A DNA stretch of 64,000 bases, from the NCBI RefSeq assembly GCF_009495745.1, contig NZ_WIDQ01000002.1, positions 681,569 to 745,568 of the forward strand. The letters are read 5' to 3'. Position numbers and translations under genes: made by a program. The DNA comes from Niveispirillum sp. SYP-B3756. GTDB taxonomy: Bacteria; Pseudomonadota; Alphaproteobacteria; Azospirillales; Azospirillaceae. Positions within the stretch are counted from its first letter, which is position 1. Every line of letters begins with the position of its first letter. This document shows positions 35,372-48,000 of the stretch, piece after piece. The notes under the pieces are model-generated. The model worked only from the letters and a program-made list of their open reading frames with translations, did no database searches and was not told where the DNA came from.

Positions 35372-36493
35372 ATGCGTACGATTGCCTGTTCCCTGGCCCT
35401 GGCCTGTCTGCTGGCTTCTCCCGTGATGGCGGCTGATCTGCCAGCTGGTCTGGCTGTATTGGATAGCCATCTCCGCATGAATGACATCGTCGCCATCGGC
35501 ACGCATAACAGCTACAAAAAGTCCTTGTCGCCAGCCGAATGGGGGCTGTTGGCCAGCCGGAACCAGAAGGCAGCGGATTCCATTGATTACGGGCATCGCA
35601 GCCTGACGGAACAGCTGGATGCCGGTGTCCGCCAGCTGGAGCTGGACGTTTATCATGATCCGGCCGGCGGGCGCTTCACCGACCCCAAGGGACCGGCGCT
35701 TGCCGGACAGAGCCTGCCGGATGGTTTCAAGGAGGCACGGTCGCAGCCGGGCCTGAAGGTATTTCATATCCCTGACATTGATCCCTATAGCCAGTGCCAG
35801 CCCTTCACCGCCTGTCTGGCGGAAATCCGCCGCTGGTCGGATGCGCATCCGAACCATCTGCCCCTGATGATCATGGTTAACACCAAGCAGGATCGCTCTC
35901 CCGTCCCCGGTGGTACCGACGCCCTGCCCTTTAACGAAGCCGCCTTCGATAATTTCGATCGGGAAGTGCGCAGCCTGCTGCCGCCGGAAAAGCTGGTCAC
36001 CCCTGATGATGTGCAGGGCCGCTATCCCACCCTGCGCGCAGCGGTGTTGGCCGGCAATTGGCCGACATTGGCGCAGGCGCGCGGCAAGATCTGGTTTGCC
36101 CTGGACGAAGGGCCGTCGGTGGTGGCGGTCTATCGCGGCAAGCGGCGGTCGCTGGAAGGCCGGGTGATGTTCATCAATACCGATGAGAAATCGCCGGCCG
36201 CCGCCTATCTGACCCTGAATGAACCGCTGAAGGATGCGGCCCGCATCCGTGCGGCTGTCACCGCCGGCTTCATGGTACGAACGCGTGCCGACGCCGATAC
36301 GGTGGAGGCGCGCCGCAATGACACCGCCCCCCGCGACGCGGCCCTCAGCGGGGGTGCCCAATATATTTCTACCGATTATATCTGGCCGGACACCCGCTTC
36401 AGCAATTATCAAGTCCAGCTGCCGGGTGGTGCCGTCGCCCTGTGCAACCCTGTCCGCGCGCCGGGTGCGTGCGGTGGTATGGCCGTTGAGTAA
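35372..36493 (+). CDS. Secreted PI-PLC-like phosphodiesterase (Ca2+-dependent PLC-C1 type)
   Basis: 373 aa from ATG 35372; the start is supported by GGAGAG about 8 bases upstream and by the signal peptide it creates (MRTIACSLALACLLASPVMA). The mature protein has IGTHNSYKKSLSP with the catalytic His typical of the PLC fold. It also has LTEQLDAGVRQLELDVYHD, the metal-binding acidic stretch, and a second histidine-containing segment GLKVFHIPDIDP. Later barrel strands include LPLMIMVNTKQD and KIWFALDEG. The family hydrolyses phosphatidylinositol-type or related phosphodiesters outside the cytoplasm. It is followed 13 bases later by a secreted metallophosphoesterase, suggesting stepwise phosphate scavenging. 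A pho-type regulatory site was not evident. Confidence 0.82.
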   Translation: MRTIACSLALACLLASPVMAADLPAGLAVLDSHLRMNDIVAIGTHNSYKKSLSPAEWGLLASRNQKAADSIDYGHRSLTEQLDAGVRQLELDVYHDPAGGRFTDPKGPALAGQSLPDGFKEARSQPGLKVFHIPDIDPYSQCQPFTACLAEIRRWSDAHPNHLPLMIMVNTKQDRSPVPGGTDALPFNEAAFDNFDREVRSLLPPEKLVTPDDVQGRYPTLRAAVLAGNWPTLAQARGKIWFALDEGPSVVAVYRGKRRSLEGRVMFINTDEKSPAAAYLTLNEPLKDAARIRAAVTAGFMVRTRADADTVEARRNDTAPRDAALSGGAQYISTDYIWPDTRFSNYQVQLPGGAVALCNPVRAPGACGGMAVE

Positions 36494-36506
36494 AGGTTCT
36501 CGCGTG

Positions 36507-38288
36507 ATGCGCCCCTCCCTGTTTCTGGCCCCGCTGCTGACCTTGATCTTGCCCCCGGCCGTTGGGGCGACGGATTTCAAGCTGGCCTTCATGCCCGACG
36601 TGCATTTCCAAGATGTTTACGGGCAGTTTGGGGGAAATGCCTTTCCCGGTATCCCAGATCCGGCGGGCGGGCCGCCGGCCACCATCCGCACCATGGCAGC
36701 CCAGCTCACCTCCACCCGGCTGTTCAACGAAAACTACTTTGCCTTCCGCGCTGCCCTGGATGATGCCGCGCGGCGCGGGGTGAAGCTGGTGGTGATGAAC
36801 GGGGATTTCAGTGATGATGGCCAGCCCGTGCATCTGCGCGGGCTGAAGCGCATTCTGGACGAGTATGAAACGCGGCACGGGATGCGGTTCTTTCTGACCA
36901 ATGGCAACCACGACCCGGTGAAGCCGGGCGACACCCCCTCCGGCAAGGCGGATTTCCTGGGCCGCGACGGGCGGCCGCAGCCGATCTTCAGCCCCGGCAC
37001 GACCGAATGTCCGCAGGAGGGGACGCCCAAGCCCGGCACGATCTGCACTCCCGATATCGCCGCCATGGGCTATCAGGGCATTCTGGACCTGTTCGCGCGG
37101 GACGGCTTCGCCCCGCGCGCCGATGATCTTTACTGGGAAACCCCCTTCTATCGCCCGCAGGGTCGCTTTGATGCCGCTGCCGCCGCCCCCCATGCGGCTC
37201 CGGCCGAGCGGCAATATCAGGTCTGTGTGCTGGAAAAGACCGATTGCCGTCCGGTGATCGACAGTTCCTATCTGGTGGAGCCGCTGGCGGGTCTCTGGCT
37301 GCTGGCCATTGATGCCAACGTCTACCGTCCCACCCAGGAGGGCGGTTTCAAAGGCTCCGGTGATGCCGGCTGGAATGAGATCGCCAACTGGAAGCCGCAT
37401 CTGCTGGCCTGGGTTGCCGACGTGGCCAAACGGGCACAGCAGCAGGGCAAGGTGCTGGTGACCTTCAGCCATTATCCGGCCGTGGACACCAATAACGGCA
37501 CCACGCCGGAGATCGCTGCCCTGTTCGGCGCGAAGAAACTGGACCTGCACCGGATGCCGACGGCGGACACCTCCCGCCGGTTGGCCGAGGCTGGCATCCG
37601 TTTCACGGTGGGCGGGCACCTGCACTTCAACGACACGGCGGAATGGCGCGGGACCGATGGCCGCTATCTGGTGAATATCCAGTCCCCACCACCCGCCGCC
37701 TATATCCCCGCCTATAAGCTGATGACGGTGAACGGGGAGCGGGTGGAGGTGACGACCCCCCGCCTTGACAAGGTACCCGATTTCAACCGGCTGTTCGGTT
37801 TCTACCGCATGGAATGGCAGCGGTTGAAGGATGATGGCGCGGCTGATATCTGGAATCCCGCCATTCTGGAAAGCCGCGATTATCGCCAGTTCACCGACTG
37901 GCATCTGCGGGAACTGGTGCGGCTGCGTTTCCTGCAGCGCGACTGGCCGGCCGATCTGCGTGACCTGCTGCTGGCGCAGGACGCGGCGGGGCTGGGCAAG
38001 CTGGCCGGGGTGAAACTGACCGGCGGCTGGCTGGGGCTGGATCTGGCGGTGGATTTCCACCGCCTGTTGAATGACGGCGATCTGGCCCTGGCCGATATTC
38101 CGAAGGCCCGGCGGGCGGATTACCAGAAGCTGCGACGGGCCCTGGCCGCCAGAAAGGCGGGACCGGAAACGCCGGAGGGGCGGCTGGCCCGACTGCTGGC
38201 GGTGATGCAAAAGCTGGCCAACGGCTCGCCCAGCGACCATTTCCGCTTTGATCTGAAAAGCGGCACGCTGACCAATTTGGCGGGATAA
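36507..38288 (+). CDS. Secreted calcineurin-like metallophosphoesterase
   Basis: 593 aa from ATG 36507, with AAAGG upstream and a signal peptide (MRPSLFLAPLLTLILPPAVG, cleavage near ATD). All five metal-ligand motifs of the superfamily are visible: FMPDVHF, MNGDFSDDG, TNGNHD, FSHYP and GGHLH. The domain spans about residues 25-400. The ~190 C-terminal residues are helical and unassigned. It probably acts in the periplasm or outside the cell on phosphomonoesters or diesters and pairs with the PI-PLC-like gene just upstream, likely co-transcribed. An acid sphingomyelinase-like activity would fit the length and layout. Exact substrate cannot be told. Confidence 0.85.
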   Translation: MRPSLFLAPLLTLILPPAVGATDFKLAFMPDVHFQDVYGQFGGNAFPGIPDPAGGPPATIRTMAAQLTSTRLFNENYFAFRAALDDAARRGVKLVVMNGDFSDDGQPVHLRGLKRILDEYETRHGMRFFLTNGNHDPVKPGDTPSGKADFLGRDGRPQPIFSPGTTECPQEGTPKPGTICTPDIAAMGYQGILDLFARDGFAPRADDLYWETPFYRPQGRFDAAAAAPHAAPAERQYQVCVLEKTDCRPVIDSSYLVEPLAGLWLLAIDANVYRPTQEGGFKGSGDAGWNEIANWKPHLLAWVADVAKRAQQQGKVLVTFSHYPAVDTNNGTTPEIAALFGAKKLDLHRMPTADTSRRLAEAGIRFTVGGHLHFNDTAEWRGTDGRYLVNIQSPPPAAYIPAYKLMTVNGERVEVTTPRLDKVPDFNRLFGFYRMEWQRLKDDGAADIWNPAILESRDYRQFTDWHLRELVRLRFLQRDWPADLRDLLLAQDAAGLGKLAGVKLTGGWLGLDLAVDFHRLLNDGDLALADIPKARRADYQKLRRALAARKAGPETPEGRLARLLAVMQKLANGSPSDHFRFDLKSGTLTNLAG

Positions 38289-38317
38289 TATACCTAAATT
38301 CCGGAAGAATTCCTGGG

Positions 38318-38482
38318 CTATGATTTCCCGATGAGGTGGAATCTATGGGTTAGAAAGGCTTGGAGATCGTCTCGATAGGAGCCGATATTCTGGAGGAATA
38401 TTTCTATCGCATCTTTGAATTCTGCGAATGTTGGGTAGTAATGGTTCCAGAAGACATTTTTCTTCAGGAAGCATCGCGTCCG
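38318..38482 (-). pseudogene. IS630-family transposase C-terminal remnant
   Basis: On the minus strand the frame reads CFLKKNVFWNHYYPTFAEF, then KDAIEIFLQNIGSYRDDLQ and ends HRFHLIGKS before TAG 38320-38318. This is the typical C-terminus of IS630/DDE_3 transposases. An in-frame stop at 38485-38483 and the absence of the catalytic core upstream show that only the tail survives. Confidence 0.75.
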
Positions 38483-38640
38483 TCAAGGTGGTGTAACATT
38501 GTGCTGCGTATGAGGTGGCCAATGGTCAGTCGGCTTTTGTTGGCAAAGTGATGGTTTGAATGTTTTCATCGGGGCTTGATATCTCAGCCATGGCCTCGAC
38601 CTGCATGTAAATGATGGCCCCGGACCCGACAGATGAAGCT

Positions 38641-38730
38641 CATCAACCGCACCATCGGCATCAAATGCCTCAACTCAAGGCGGTTATCACAGTCGCTGTC
38701 ATGGCCTACAACATGAAACGATGGGTGTCT
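38641..38730 (+). pseudogene. Possible IS transposase C-terminal scrap
   Basis: The plus strand reads LKAVITVAVMAYNMKRWV, which resembles the terminal helix (LAYNxKR) of IS1182/IS5-like transposases. Nothing before it is recognisable. The rest of 38483-39014 holds no gene I can support. Confidence 0.4.
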
Positions 38731-39014
38731 GGTTCGATAGGAGAACTCCATCCGCTTGAGGCCAAAACCGCCCGGGAATGCGGTCTCTGCAGACCACGAC
38801 ACGCTGGGAAACCGCCATGGCGCGTCTTGATAACCCGAATTCCTCTCCGGGAACACCGTCACCAAGGGTTCCCGGAGGCGTCCAATTTTCTAAGGCCGTT
38901 CCACCCGCTGCGCTTCAAGGTCACGATCAGCGTGCGGCAAGCAATGCCGAAGGTCCGGCACAAGGCGGCCTTGCTAGATCAGCCGTACTGGGCAGCCAAG
39001 CGTGTTACCCGCCA

Positions 39015-42000
39015 TCACTCACCCGCAAACCAACTGGCGACGTCACCAACAGCACCGATCACGGTAATGTATTGGCCACCGCCTAGGTCTAGGCTGGTGC
39101 TACCGTTAACGACCCGCACCGAGGCAATGACCGCGCTAAAGTTTACACTGGCGTCATAGATCGACAGCCGGTCAACGCCGACCTCGAAATCGGCAATCAC
39201 AGTGCCGCCGGACGTGGCCCCGACCGCAAACGTATCCTGGCCAGATCCACCCCACAGGGTGTCACTGCCCTCGGCGAAGATCAGGTCATTACCGGCACCG
39301 CCATTGATCTGATCGTCACCCACCCCACCAAACAGCGTATCGTTTCCGTCTTCGCCAAACATGATGTCGGCACCGGCACCACCGTTACCAACGTCATCGC
39401 CGGCACCCAGTCCGATCAGATCGTTGCCATCCCCGCCCGACACAGTGTCATTGCCGGTACTGGCCACAAGCGTGTCATGGCCAGCTTCTCCAAACAGTTG
39501 GTCATTGCCATCCTCACCAAACAACACATCGTTTCCATCACCGCCACTGATGGTATCGTCACCCTCATTGCCGGTGAGTGTGTCGTTGCCAGCTTCCCCA
39601 AACAAACGGTCGTTGCCGCTGCCACCGAACCCACGATCATCGCCGGTGCCGCCACCGACTAGGTCATTGTCGGTACCACCCAGCACCCAGTCATCGCCGT
39701 CGCCGCCATGCACGACATCGTCGCCGGCATCGCCGGAAAGCGTGTCGTTGCCAAAGGTCGAGGCGACCGTATCATTGCCGCCGCCGCCCGACAGCACGTC
39801 ATCGCCTTCACCCAGGATCAAGGTCTGGCTGCTGGTATCTCCGAAGACAATCTGATTGCCTTCGCCACCGACCACAGTGGCGCTTCCGATGATCGCGGCG
39901 AACTCGACATTGTTCAGGTTGATGAGAATAGAGCCTTGAACCGCCGTAGTGTTAAGGACCAGGGCCGTTGGCACCGCCGAACCCAAGGTGTTGCCAGTGA
40001 CCTGGGTGACGATTGTCTCGCTTCCACTGCTGGCGTCGGGGGTCGTGTAGTCGATACTGCGCACCAGCAACTGGGTCTGCGTCGATAGCCCCCCCATGAA
40101 ACTGGTGCCGCCATTTGTCAGATCGTCTTGTGATTGCGAGCCGGCATCCGTGCGGGCACCGATTTCCTGGATCAGGTCGGTCAGCGACTGAGTGGGGTTC
40201 GTCCGGACGGCGTTGCCCGAGGCCGTGACTGAAACGCCGATGGGAACACTCACGGTCAGCGTGGTGACCGTGTTTACCGCGCCGGTTGCCGGGTCCACTA
40301 CCTGCTCGCGCACCACCGGCACATCGGCCAGACTGGCATTGGGCGTGGTCGGATCTTCCTGTCGGCCTTCTGATGGCGCCGTGACCACGATTGTGCTTGT
40401 CTGGCTGCCATCCACTTGCGTTTCCGTCTTGCCTTGCACAGTAGCACCATCGACGGTTTCCTCCGTTGGCGGCCTGACAGGCACCGGCTTTTCAACGGTC
40501 GCCGGAACTTTGGTGGCGCTGGCAGTCGACGAAGCCGAGACATTTCCAGCGGCATCCGCCAGCGTCACGGTCAGACTAAGGTTACCGTCACCCAGACCAG
40601 ACAGGTCCAGCCCCGTGATGCGCGCGTTGGACGCGTCCATGGTGCCGCTGCCGGTCAATCTCCCCCCGCCTGATGAGGTGATTGCCCAACTGTAACCGGC
40701 ACCCACTTCACCATTGCCAATGATGAAGGCAACATTGACCTGCTCGCCGGCATCGATAGTCGTGTCCTCGAACGCGGCAGTCACAGCTATGGGTGCGGTT
40801 GTATCCAGGCTCAATGTCTGGCTGCCGGGTTGGGAAACATTTCCTGCGGCATCGGTTGCCGTTACCGAAACGGCATTGGTGCCGTTGGCGTTCAGGCTCA
40901 GCGCACCACTGGTCGGCGTGGCTGTGCCGGTATCAATGCTCCAGGCACCGCCTGTGGCCGTGGTGCTGTAGGTGGCACCGCCCACCGTCAGGGTGATGGT
41001 GCTGCCGGCCTCCGCCGTACCGCTGATCGTGGGCGTGGTGTCATTCGTCAGGGTGGCAGAGGTGACAACCGGCACAGCCGGTGCCGTGCTGTCCAGATTA
41101 AGGTTCAGGGTCTGGGTGCCGGCGGTGGACGCATTTCCCGCAGCATCGGTGGCCGTCACCGAAACGGCATTGGTGCCATTGGTGTTCAGGCTCAGCGTGC
41201 CGCTGGTCGGCGTCGCCGTGCCGGTATCAATGCTCCAAGCACCGCCCGTGGCGGTTGTGATATAGGTCGCCCCTGCCACCGTCAGGGTGATGGTGCTACC
41301 GGCTTCTGCCGTGCCGCTGATCAATGGCGTGGTGTCGTTGGTCGATGCGGCAGAGGTAACAACCGGCGCGTTGGGGGCAACGGCGTCCACCGCCAGGGTC
41401 TGGGTGCCGACGGTGGAAGCATTTCCCGCAGCATCGGTGGCCGTCACCGAAACGGCATTGTTGCCGTTGGTATCCAGGCTCAACGTGCCGCTGGTGGGCG
41501 TCGCCGTGCCAGTATCGATGCTCCAAGTACCGTCCGTGGCCGTGGTGCTGTAGGCGGCACCGCCCACCGTCAGGGTGATGGTGCTGCCGGCTTCTGCCGT
41601 GCCGCTGATCAATGGCGTGGTATCGTTGGTCGATGCGGTAGAGGTAACAACCGGCGCGTTTGGGGCGACGACGTCCACCGCCAGGGTCTGGGTGCCAGCG
41701 GTCGAAGCATTTCCTACTGCGTCGGTGGCGGTCACCGAAACGGCATTGGTGCCGTTGGTATCCAGGCTCAACGTGCCGCTGGTCGGCGTCGCCGTACTCA
41801 GGTCAATGCTCCAGGAGCCACCCGTGGCTGTGGTGGTATAGGTCGCACCCGCCACCGTCATGGTGACGGTGCTGTCGGCCTCTGCCGTGCCGCTGATGGT
41901 CGGCGTCGCATTGTTGGTCGATGCGGCGGAGGTGACAACCGGCGCGTTGGGGGCGACGACGTCCACCGCCAGGGTCTGGGTGCCAGCGGTCGAAGCATTT

Positions 42001-45000
42001 CCTACTGCGTCGGTGGCGGTCACCGAAACGGCATTGGTGCCGTTGGTATCCAGGCTCAACGTGCCGCTGGTCGGCGTCGCCGTACTCAGGTCAATGCTCC
42101 AGGTGCCACCCGTGGCTGTGGTGGTATAGGTCGCACCCGCCACCGTCATGGTGACGGTGCTGTCGGCCTCTGCCGTGCCGCTGATGGTCGGCGTCGCATT
42201 GTTGGTCGATGCGGCGGAGGTGACAACCGGCGCGTTGGGGGCGACGACGTCCACCGCCAGGGTCTGGGTGCCAGCGGTGGAAGCATTTCCTGCGGCGTCC
42301 GTCGCGGTCACCGAAACGGCATTATTGCCATTGGTATCCAGGCTCAGCGAGCCGCTGGTCGGCGTCGCCGTGCTCAGGTCAATGCTCCAGGTACCGCCCG
42401 TGGCCGTAGTACTGTAGGTCGCCCCCGCTATCGTCAGGGTGACGGTACTGCCGGCTTCCGCCGTGCCGCTGATGGTCGGCGTCGCATTGTTGGTCGATGC
42501 GGCAGAGGTAACAGCAGGCGCGTTCGGTACCGTGCTGTCGATGGTCAGGGTCTGGGTGCCGGCGGTGGAGACGTTGGCGGCGGCATCGGTGGCCGTCACC
42601 GAAACGGCATTGGTGCCGTCGGTATCCAGGCTCAGCGTGCCGCTGGTCGGCGTCGCCGTACTCAGGACAATGCTCCAGGTGCCGCCCGTGGCTGTGGTGG
42701 TATAGGTCGCACCCGCCACCGTCAGGGTGACGGTGCTGCCAGCTTCCGCCGTGCCGCTGATGGTCGGCGTCGCATTGTTGGTCGATGCGGCAGAGGTGAA
42801 AACCGGCACGTTGGGGGCGACGGCATCCACCGCCAGGGTCTGGGTGCCAGCGATGGAAGCATTTCCTGCGGCGTCCGTCGCGGTCACCGAAACGGCATTA
42901 TTGCCGTTGGTGTTCAGGCTCAGCGTGCCGCTGGTCGGCGTGGCTGTGCCGGTATCGATGCTCCAGGTGCCGCCTATGGCCGTGGTGCTGTAGGTCGCCC
43001 CCGCCACCATCAGGGTGACGGTGCTGCCGGCCTCCGCCGAACCGCTGATGGTCGGCGTCGCATCGTTGGTGGACGCAGCAGAGGTGACAGCCGGTGCATT
43101 CGGTGCCGTGCTGTCGATGGTCAGGGTCTGGGTGCCAGCCGTCGAGACATTGGTGGCGGCATCGGTGGCCGTCACCGAAACGGCATTGGTGCCGTTGGCG
43201 TTCAGGCTCAGCGTGCCGCTGGTCGGCGTCGCCGTGCCGGTATCGATGCTCCAGGCACCACCCGTGGCTGTGGTGCTGTAGGTCGCCCCCGCCACCGTCA
43301 GGGTGATGGTGCTGCCGGCTTCTGCCGTGCCGCTGATCACCGGCGTGGTGTCATTCGTCAGGGTGGCAGAGGTGACAACCGGCGCGTTGGGAACGACGGC
43401 GTCTACCGCCAGGGTCTGGGTACCAGTGGTGGAAGTATTTCCTGCGGCGTCGGTCGCGGTCACCGAAATGGCATTGGTGCCGTTGGTGTTCAGGCTCAGC
43501 GTGCCGCTGGTTGGCGTGGCTGTGCCGGTATCGATGCTCCAGGCACCACCCGTGGCCGTGGTGCTGTAGGTGGCACCGCCCACCGTCAGAGTGATGGTGC
43601 TGCCAGCCTCCGCCGTACCGCTGATCACCGGCGTGGTGTCATTGATCAGGGTGGCAGAGGTGACAGCCGGCGCAGCCGGTGCCGTGCTGTCGATGGTCAG
43701 GGTCTGGGTGCCGGCGGTGGAGACATTGGTGGCGGCGTCGGTGGCGGTCACCGAAACGGCATTGGTACCGTTGGCGTTCAGGCTCAGCGTGCCACTGGTC
43801 GGCGTGGCTGTGCCGGTATCGATGCTCCAGGCACCACCCGTGGCCGTGGTGCTGTAGGTGGCACCGCCCACCGTCAGGGTGATGGTGCTGCCGGCCTCCG
43901 CCGTACCGCTGATCGTGGGCGTGGTGTCGTTGGTCGATGCGGCGGAGGTGACAACCGGCGCGTTGGGGGCGACGGCATCCACCGCCAGGGTCTGGGTGCC
44001 GGCGGTTGATGCATTTCCTGCGGCGTCGGTCGCGGTCACCGAAACGGCATTATTGCCATTGGTGTTCAGGCTCAGCGTGCCGCTGGTCGGCGTGGCTGTG
44101 CCGGTATCAATGCTCCAGGCACCACCCGTGGCCGTGGTGCTGTAGGTGGCACCGCCCACCGTCAGAGTGATGGTGCTGCCAGCCTCCGCCGTACCGCTGA
44201 TCACCGGCGTGGTGTCATTGGTCAGGGTGGCAGAGGTGACAGCCGGCGCATTCGGTGCCGTGCTGTCGATGGTCAGTGTCTGGGTGCCAGCGGTGGAGAC
44301 ATTGGTGGCGGCGTCGGTCGCGGTCACCGAAACGGCATTGGTACCGTTGGCGTTCAGGCTCAGCGTGCCGCTGGTCGGCGTGGCTGTGCCGGTATCGATG
44401 CTCCAGGCACCGCCTGTGGCCGTGGTGCTGTAGGTGGCACCGCCCACCGTCAGGATGATGGTGCTGCCGGCCTCTGCCGTACCGCTGATGGTGGGTGTGG
44501 TGTCGTTGGTCAGGGTGGCAGAGGTGACAGCCGGCGCAGCCGGTGCCGTGCTGTCGATGGTCAGGGTCTGGGTGCCGGCGGTGGAGACATTGGTCGCGGC
44601 ATCGGTGGCCGTCACTGAAACGGCATTGGTGCCGTTGGTATCCAGGCTCAGCGTGCCGCTGGTTGGCGTCGCTGTGCCGGTATCGATGCTCCAGGCACCA
44701 CCCGTGGCTGTGGTGGTATAGGTCGCACCCGCCACCGTCAGGGTGATGGTGCTGCCGGCCTCCGCCGTACCGCTGATCGTGGGCGTGGTGTCGTTGGTCG
44801 ATGCGGCGGAGGTGACAACCGGCGCGCTGGGGGCGACGGCATCCACCGCCAGGGTCTGCGTGCCGGCGGTTGATGCATTTCCTGCGGCGTCGGTCGCGGT
44901 CACCGAAACGGCATTATTGCCATTGGTGTTCAGGCTCAGCGTGCCGCTGGTTGGCGTGGCTGTGCCGGTATCAATGCTCCAGGCACCGCCTGTGGCCGTG

Positions 45001-48000
45001 GTGCTGTAGGTGGCACCGCCCACTGTCAGGGTGATGGTGCTGCCGGCCTCTGCCGTGCCGCTGATGGTCGGCGTCGCATCATTGGTGGACGCAGCAGAGG
45101 TAACGGCCGGCGCAGCCGGTGCCGTGCTGTCGATGGTCAGTGTCTGGGTGCCGGCGGTGGAGACATTGGTGGCGGCGTCGGTCGCGGTCACCGAAACGGC
45201 ATTGGTACCGTTGGCGTTCAGGCTCAGCGCACCACTGGTCGGCGTGGCCGTGCCGGTATCGATGCTCCAGGCGCCACCTGTGGCTGTGGTGGTATAGGTC
45301 GCACCACCTACCGTCAGGGTGATGGTGCTGCCGGCTTCTGCCGTGCCGCTGATGGTGGGTGTGGTGTCGTTGGTCAGGGCGGCAGAGGTGACAGCCGGCG
45401 CATTCGGTGCCGTGCTGTCGATGGTCAGTGTCTGGGTGCCGGCGGTGGAGACATTGGTGGCGGCATCGGTTGCCGTCACTGAAACGGCATTGGTGCCGTT
45501 GGCGTTCAGGCTCAGCGTGCCACTGGTCGGCGTCGCCGTGCCGGTATCAATGCTCCAGGCACCGCCTGTGGCTGTGGTGCTGTAGGTCGCACCGCCTACC
45601 GTCAGGGTGATGGTGCTGCCGGCCTCTGCCGTACCGCTGATCGTGGGCGTGGTGTCGTTGGTCGATGCGGCGGAGGTGACAACCGGCGCGTTGGGGGCGA
45701 CGGCGTCCACCGCCAGGGTCTGCGTGCCGGCGGTTGATGCATTTCCTGCGGCGTCGGTCGCCGTCACCGAAACCGCATTATTGCCATTGGTGTTCAGGCT
45801 CAGCGTGCCGCTGGTCGGCGTGGCTGTGCCGGTATCAATGCTCCAGGCACCACCCGTGGCCGTGGTGCTGTAAGTGGCACCGCCTACCGTCAGGGTGACG
45901 GTGCTGCCGGCTTCTGCCGTGCCGCTGATGGTCGGTGTCGCATCATTGGTGGAAGCGGCAGAGGTGACAGCCGGCGCATTTGGTGCCGTGCTGTCGATGG
46001 TCAGTGTCTGGGTGCCGGCGGTGGAGACATTGGTGGCGGCGTCGGTGGCCGTTACCGAAACGGCATTGGTACCGTTGGCGTTCAGGCTCAGCGTGCCGCT
46101 GGTCGGCGTGGCTGTGCCGGTATCGATGCTCCAGGCACCACCTGTGGCCGTGGTGGTATAGGTCGCACCGCCCACCGTCAGGGTGATGGTGCTGCCGGCT
46201 TCTGCCGTGCCACTGATCGTGGGTGTGGTGTCGTTGGTCAGGGTGGCAGAGGTGACAGCCGGCGCATTCGGTGCCGTGCTGTCGATGGTCAGTGTCTGGG
46301 TGCCGGCGGTGGAGACATTGGTGGCGGCGTCGGTGGCCGTCACCGAAACGGCATTGGTACCGTTGGCGTTCAGGCTCAGCGTGCCACTGGTCGGCGTGGC
46401 TGTGCCGGTATCGATGCTCCAGGCACCACCCGTGGCCGTGGTGCTGTAGGTGGCACCGCCCACCGTCAGGGTGATGGTGCTGCCGGCCTCTGCCGTACCG
46501 CTGATCGTGGGCGTGGTGTCGTTGGTCGATGCGGCGGAGGTGACAACCGGCGCGTTGGGGGCGACGGCATCCACCGCCAGGGTCTGGGTGCCGGCGGTTG
46601 ATGCATTTCCTGCGGCGTCGGTCGCGGTCACCGAAACGGCATTATTGCCATTGGTGTTCAGGCTCAGCGTGCCGCTGGTCGGCGTGGCTGTGCCGGTATC
46701 GATGCTCCAGGCACCGCCTGTGGCCGTGGTGCTGTAGGTCGCACCGCCCACCGTCAGGGTGATGGTGCTGCCGGCCTCTGCCGTACCGCTGATGGTCGGC
46801 GTCGCATCGTTGGTGGACGCAGCAGAGGTAACGGCCGGCGCAGCCGGTGCCGTGCTGTCGATGGTCAGTGTCTGGGTGCCAGCGGTGGAGACATTGGTGG
46901 CGGCGTCGGTGGCGGTCACCGAAACGGCATTGGTACCGTTGGCGTTCAGGCTCAGCGTGCCACTGGTCGGCGTGGCTGTGCCGGTATCGATGCTCCAGGC
47001 ACCGCCCGTGGCCGTGGTGCTGTAGGTGGCACCGCCTACCGTCAGGGTGATGGTGCTGCCGGCTTCTGCCGTGCCGCTGATGGTGGGTGTGGTGTCGTTG
47101 GTCAGGGTGGCAGAGGTGACAGCCGGCGCAGTCGGTGCCGTGCTGTCGATGGTCAGGGTCTGGGTGCCAGCGGTGGAGACATTGGTGGCGGCATCGGTTG
47201 CCGTCACCGAAACGGCATTGGTGCCGTTGGCGTTCAGGCTCAGCGCACCACTGGTCGGCGTGGCTGTGCCGGTATCGATGCTCCAGGCACCGCCTGTGGC
47301 TGTGGTGCTGTAGGTGGCACCGCCCACTGTCAGGGTGATGGTGCTGCCGGCTTCTGCCGTGCCACTGATCGTGGGCGTGGTGTCGTTGGTCGATGCGGCG
47401 GAGGTGACAACCGGCGCGTTGGGGGCGACGGCGTCCACCGCCAGGGTCTGGGTGCCGGCGGTTGATGCATTTCCTGCGGCGTCGGTCGCGGTCACCGAAA
47501 CGGCATTATTGCCATTGGTGTTCAGGCTCAGCGTGCCGCTGGTCGGCGTGGCTGTGCCGGTATCAATGCTCCAGGCACCGCCTGTGGCCGTGGTGCTGTA
47601 GGTGGCACCGCCCACCGTCAGGGTGATGGTGCTGCCGGCCTCTGCCGTACCGCTGATGGTCGGCGTCGCATCGTTGGTGGACGCAGCAGAGGTAACGGCC
47701 GGCGCATTCGGTGCCGTGCTGTCGATGGTCAGTGTCTGGGTGCCAGCGGTGGAGACATTGGTGGCGGCGTCGGTGGCGGTCACCGAAACGGCATTGGTAC
47801 CGTTGGCGTTCAGGCTCAGCGTGCCGCTGGTCGGCGTGGCTGTGCCGGTATCGATGCTCCAGGCACCGCCCGTGGCCGTGGTGGTATAGGTCGCACCGCC
47901 CACCGTCAGGGTGATGGTGCTGCCGGCCTCTGCCGTGCCGCTGATCGTGGGTGTGGTGTCATTGGTCAGGGTGGCAGAGGTGACAGCCGGCGCGTTGGGG

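Noticed and set aside
35273..38240. Minus-strand open frames opposite the PLC and phosphoesterase genes
   Set aside because: Low-complexity antisense translations. The plus-strand genes have signal peptides and all catalytic motifs.
38584..39159. Short ORFs on both strands between the phosphoesterase and the RTX gene
   Set aside because: No domains beyond one transposase-like scrap; the plus frame also runs into the RTX gene.
40830..44009. Long plus-strand open frame (~1059 codons) and many ~95-codon frames opposite the repeat array
   Set aside because: They repeat every 288 bp with the sense repeats and arise because a stop-free antisense frame is copied in each unit. No independent start or ribosome-binding site and no recognisable domain.
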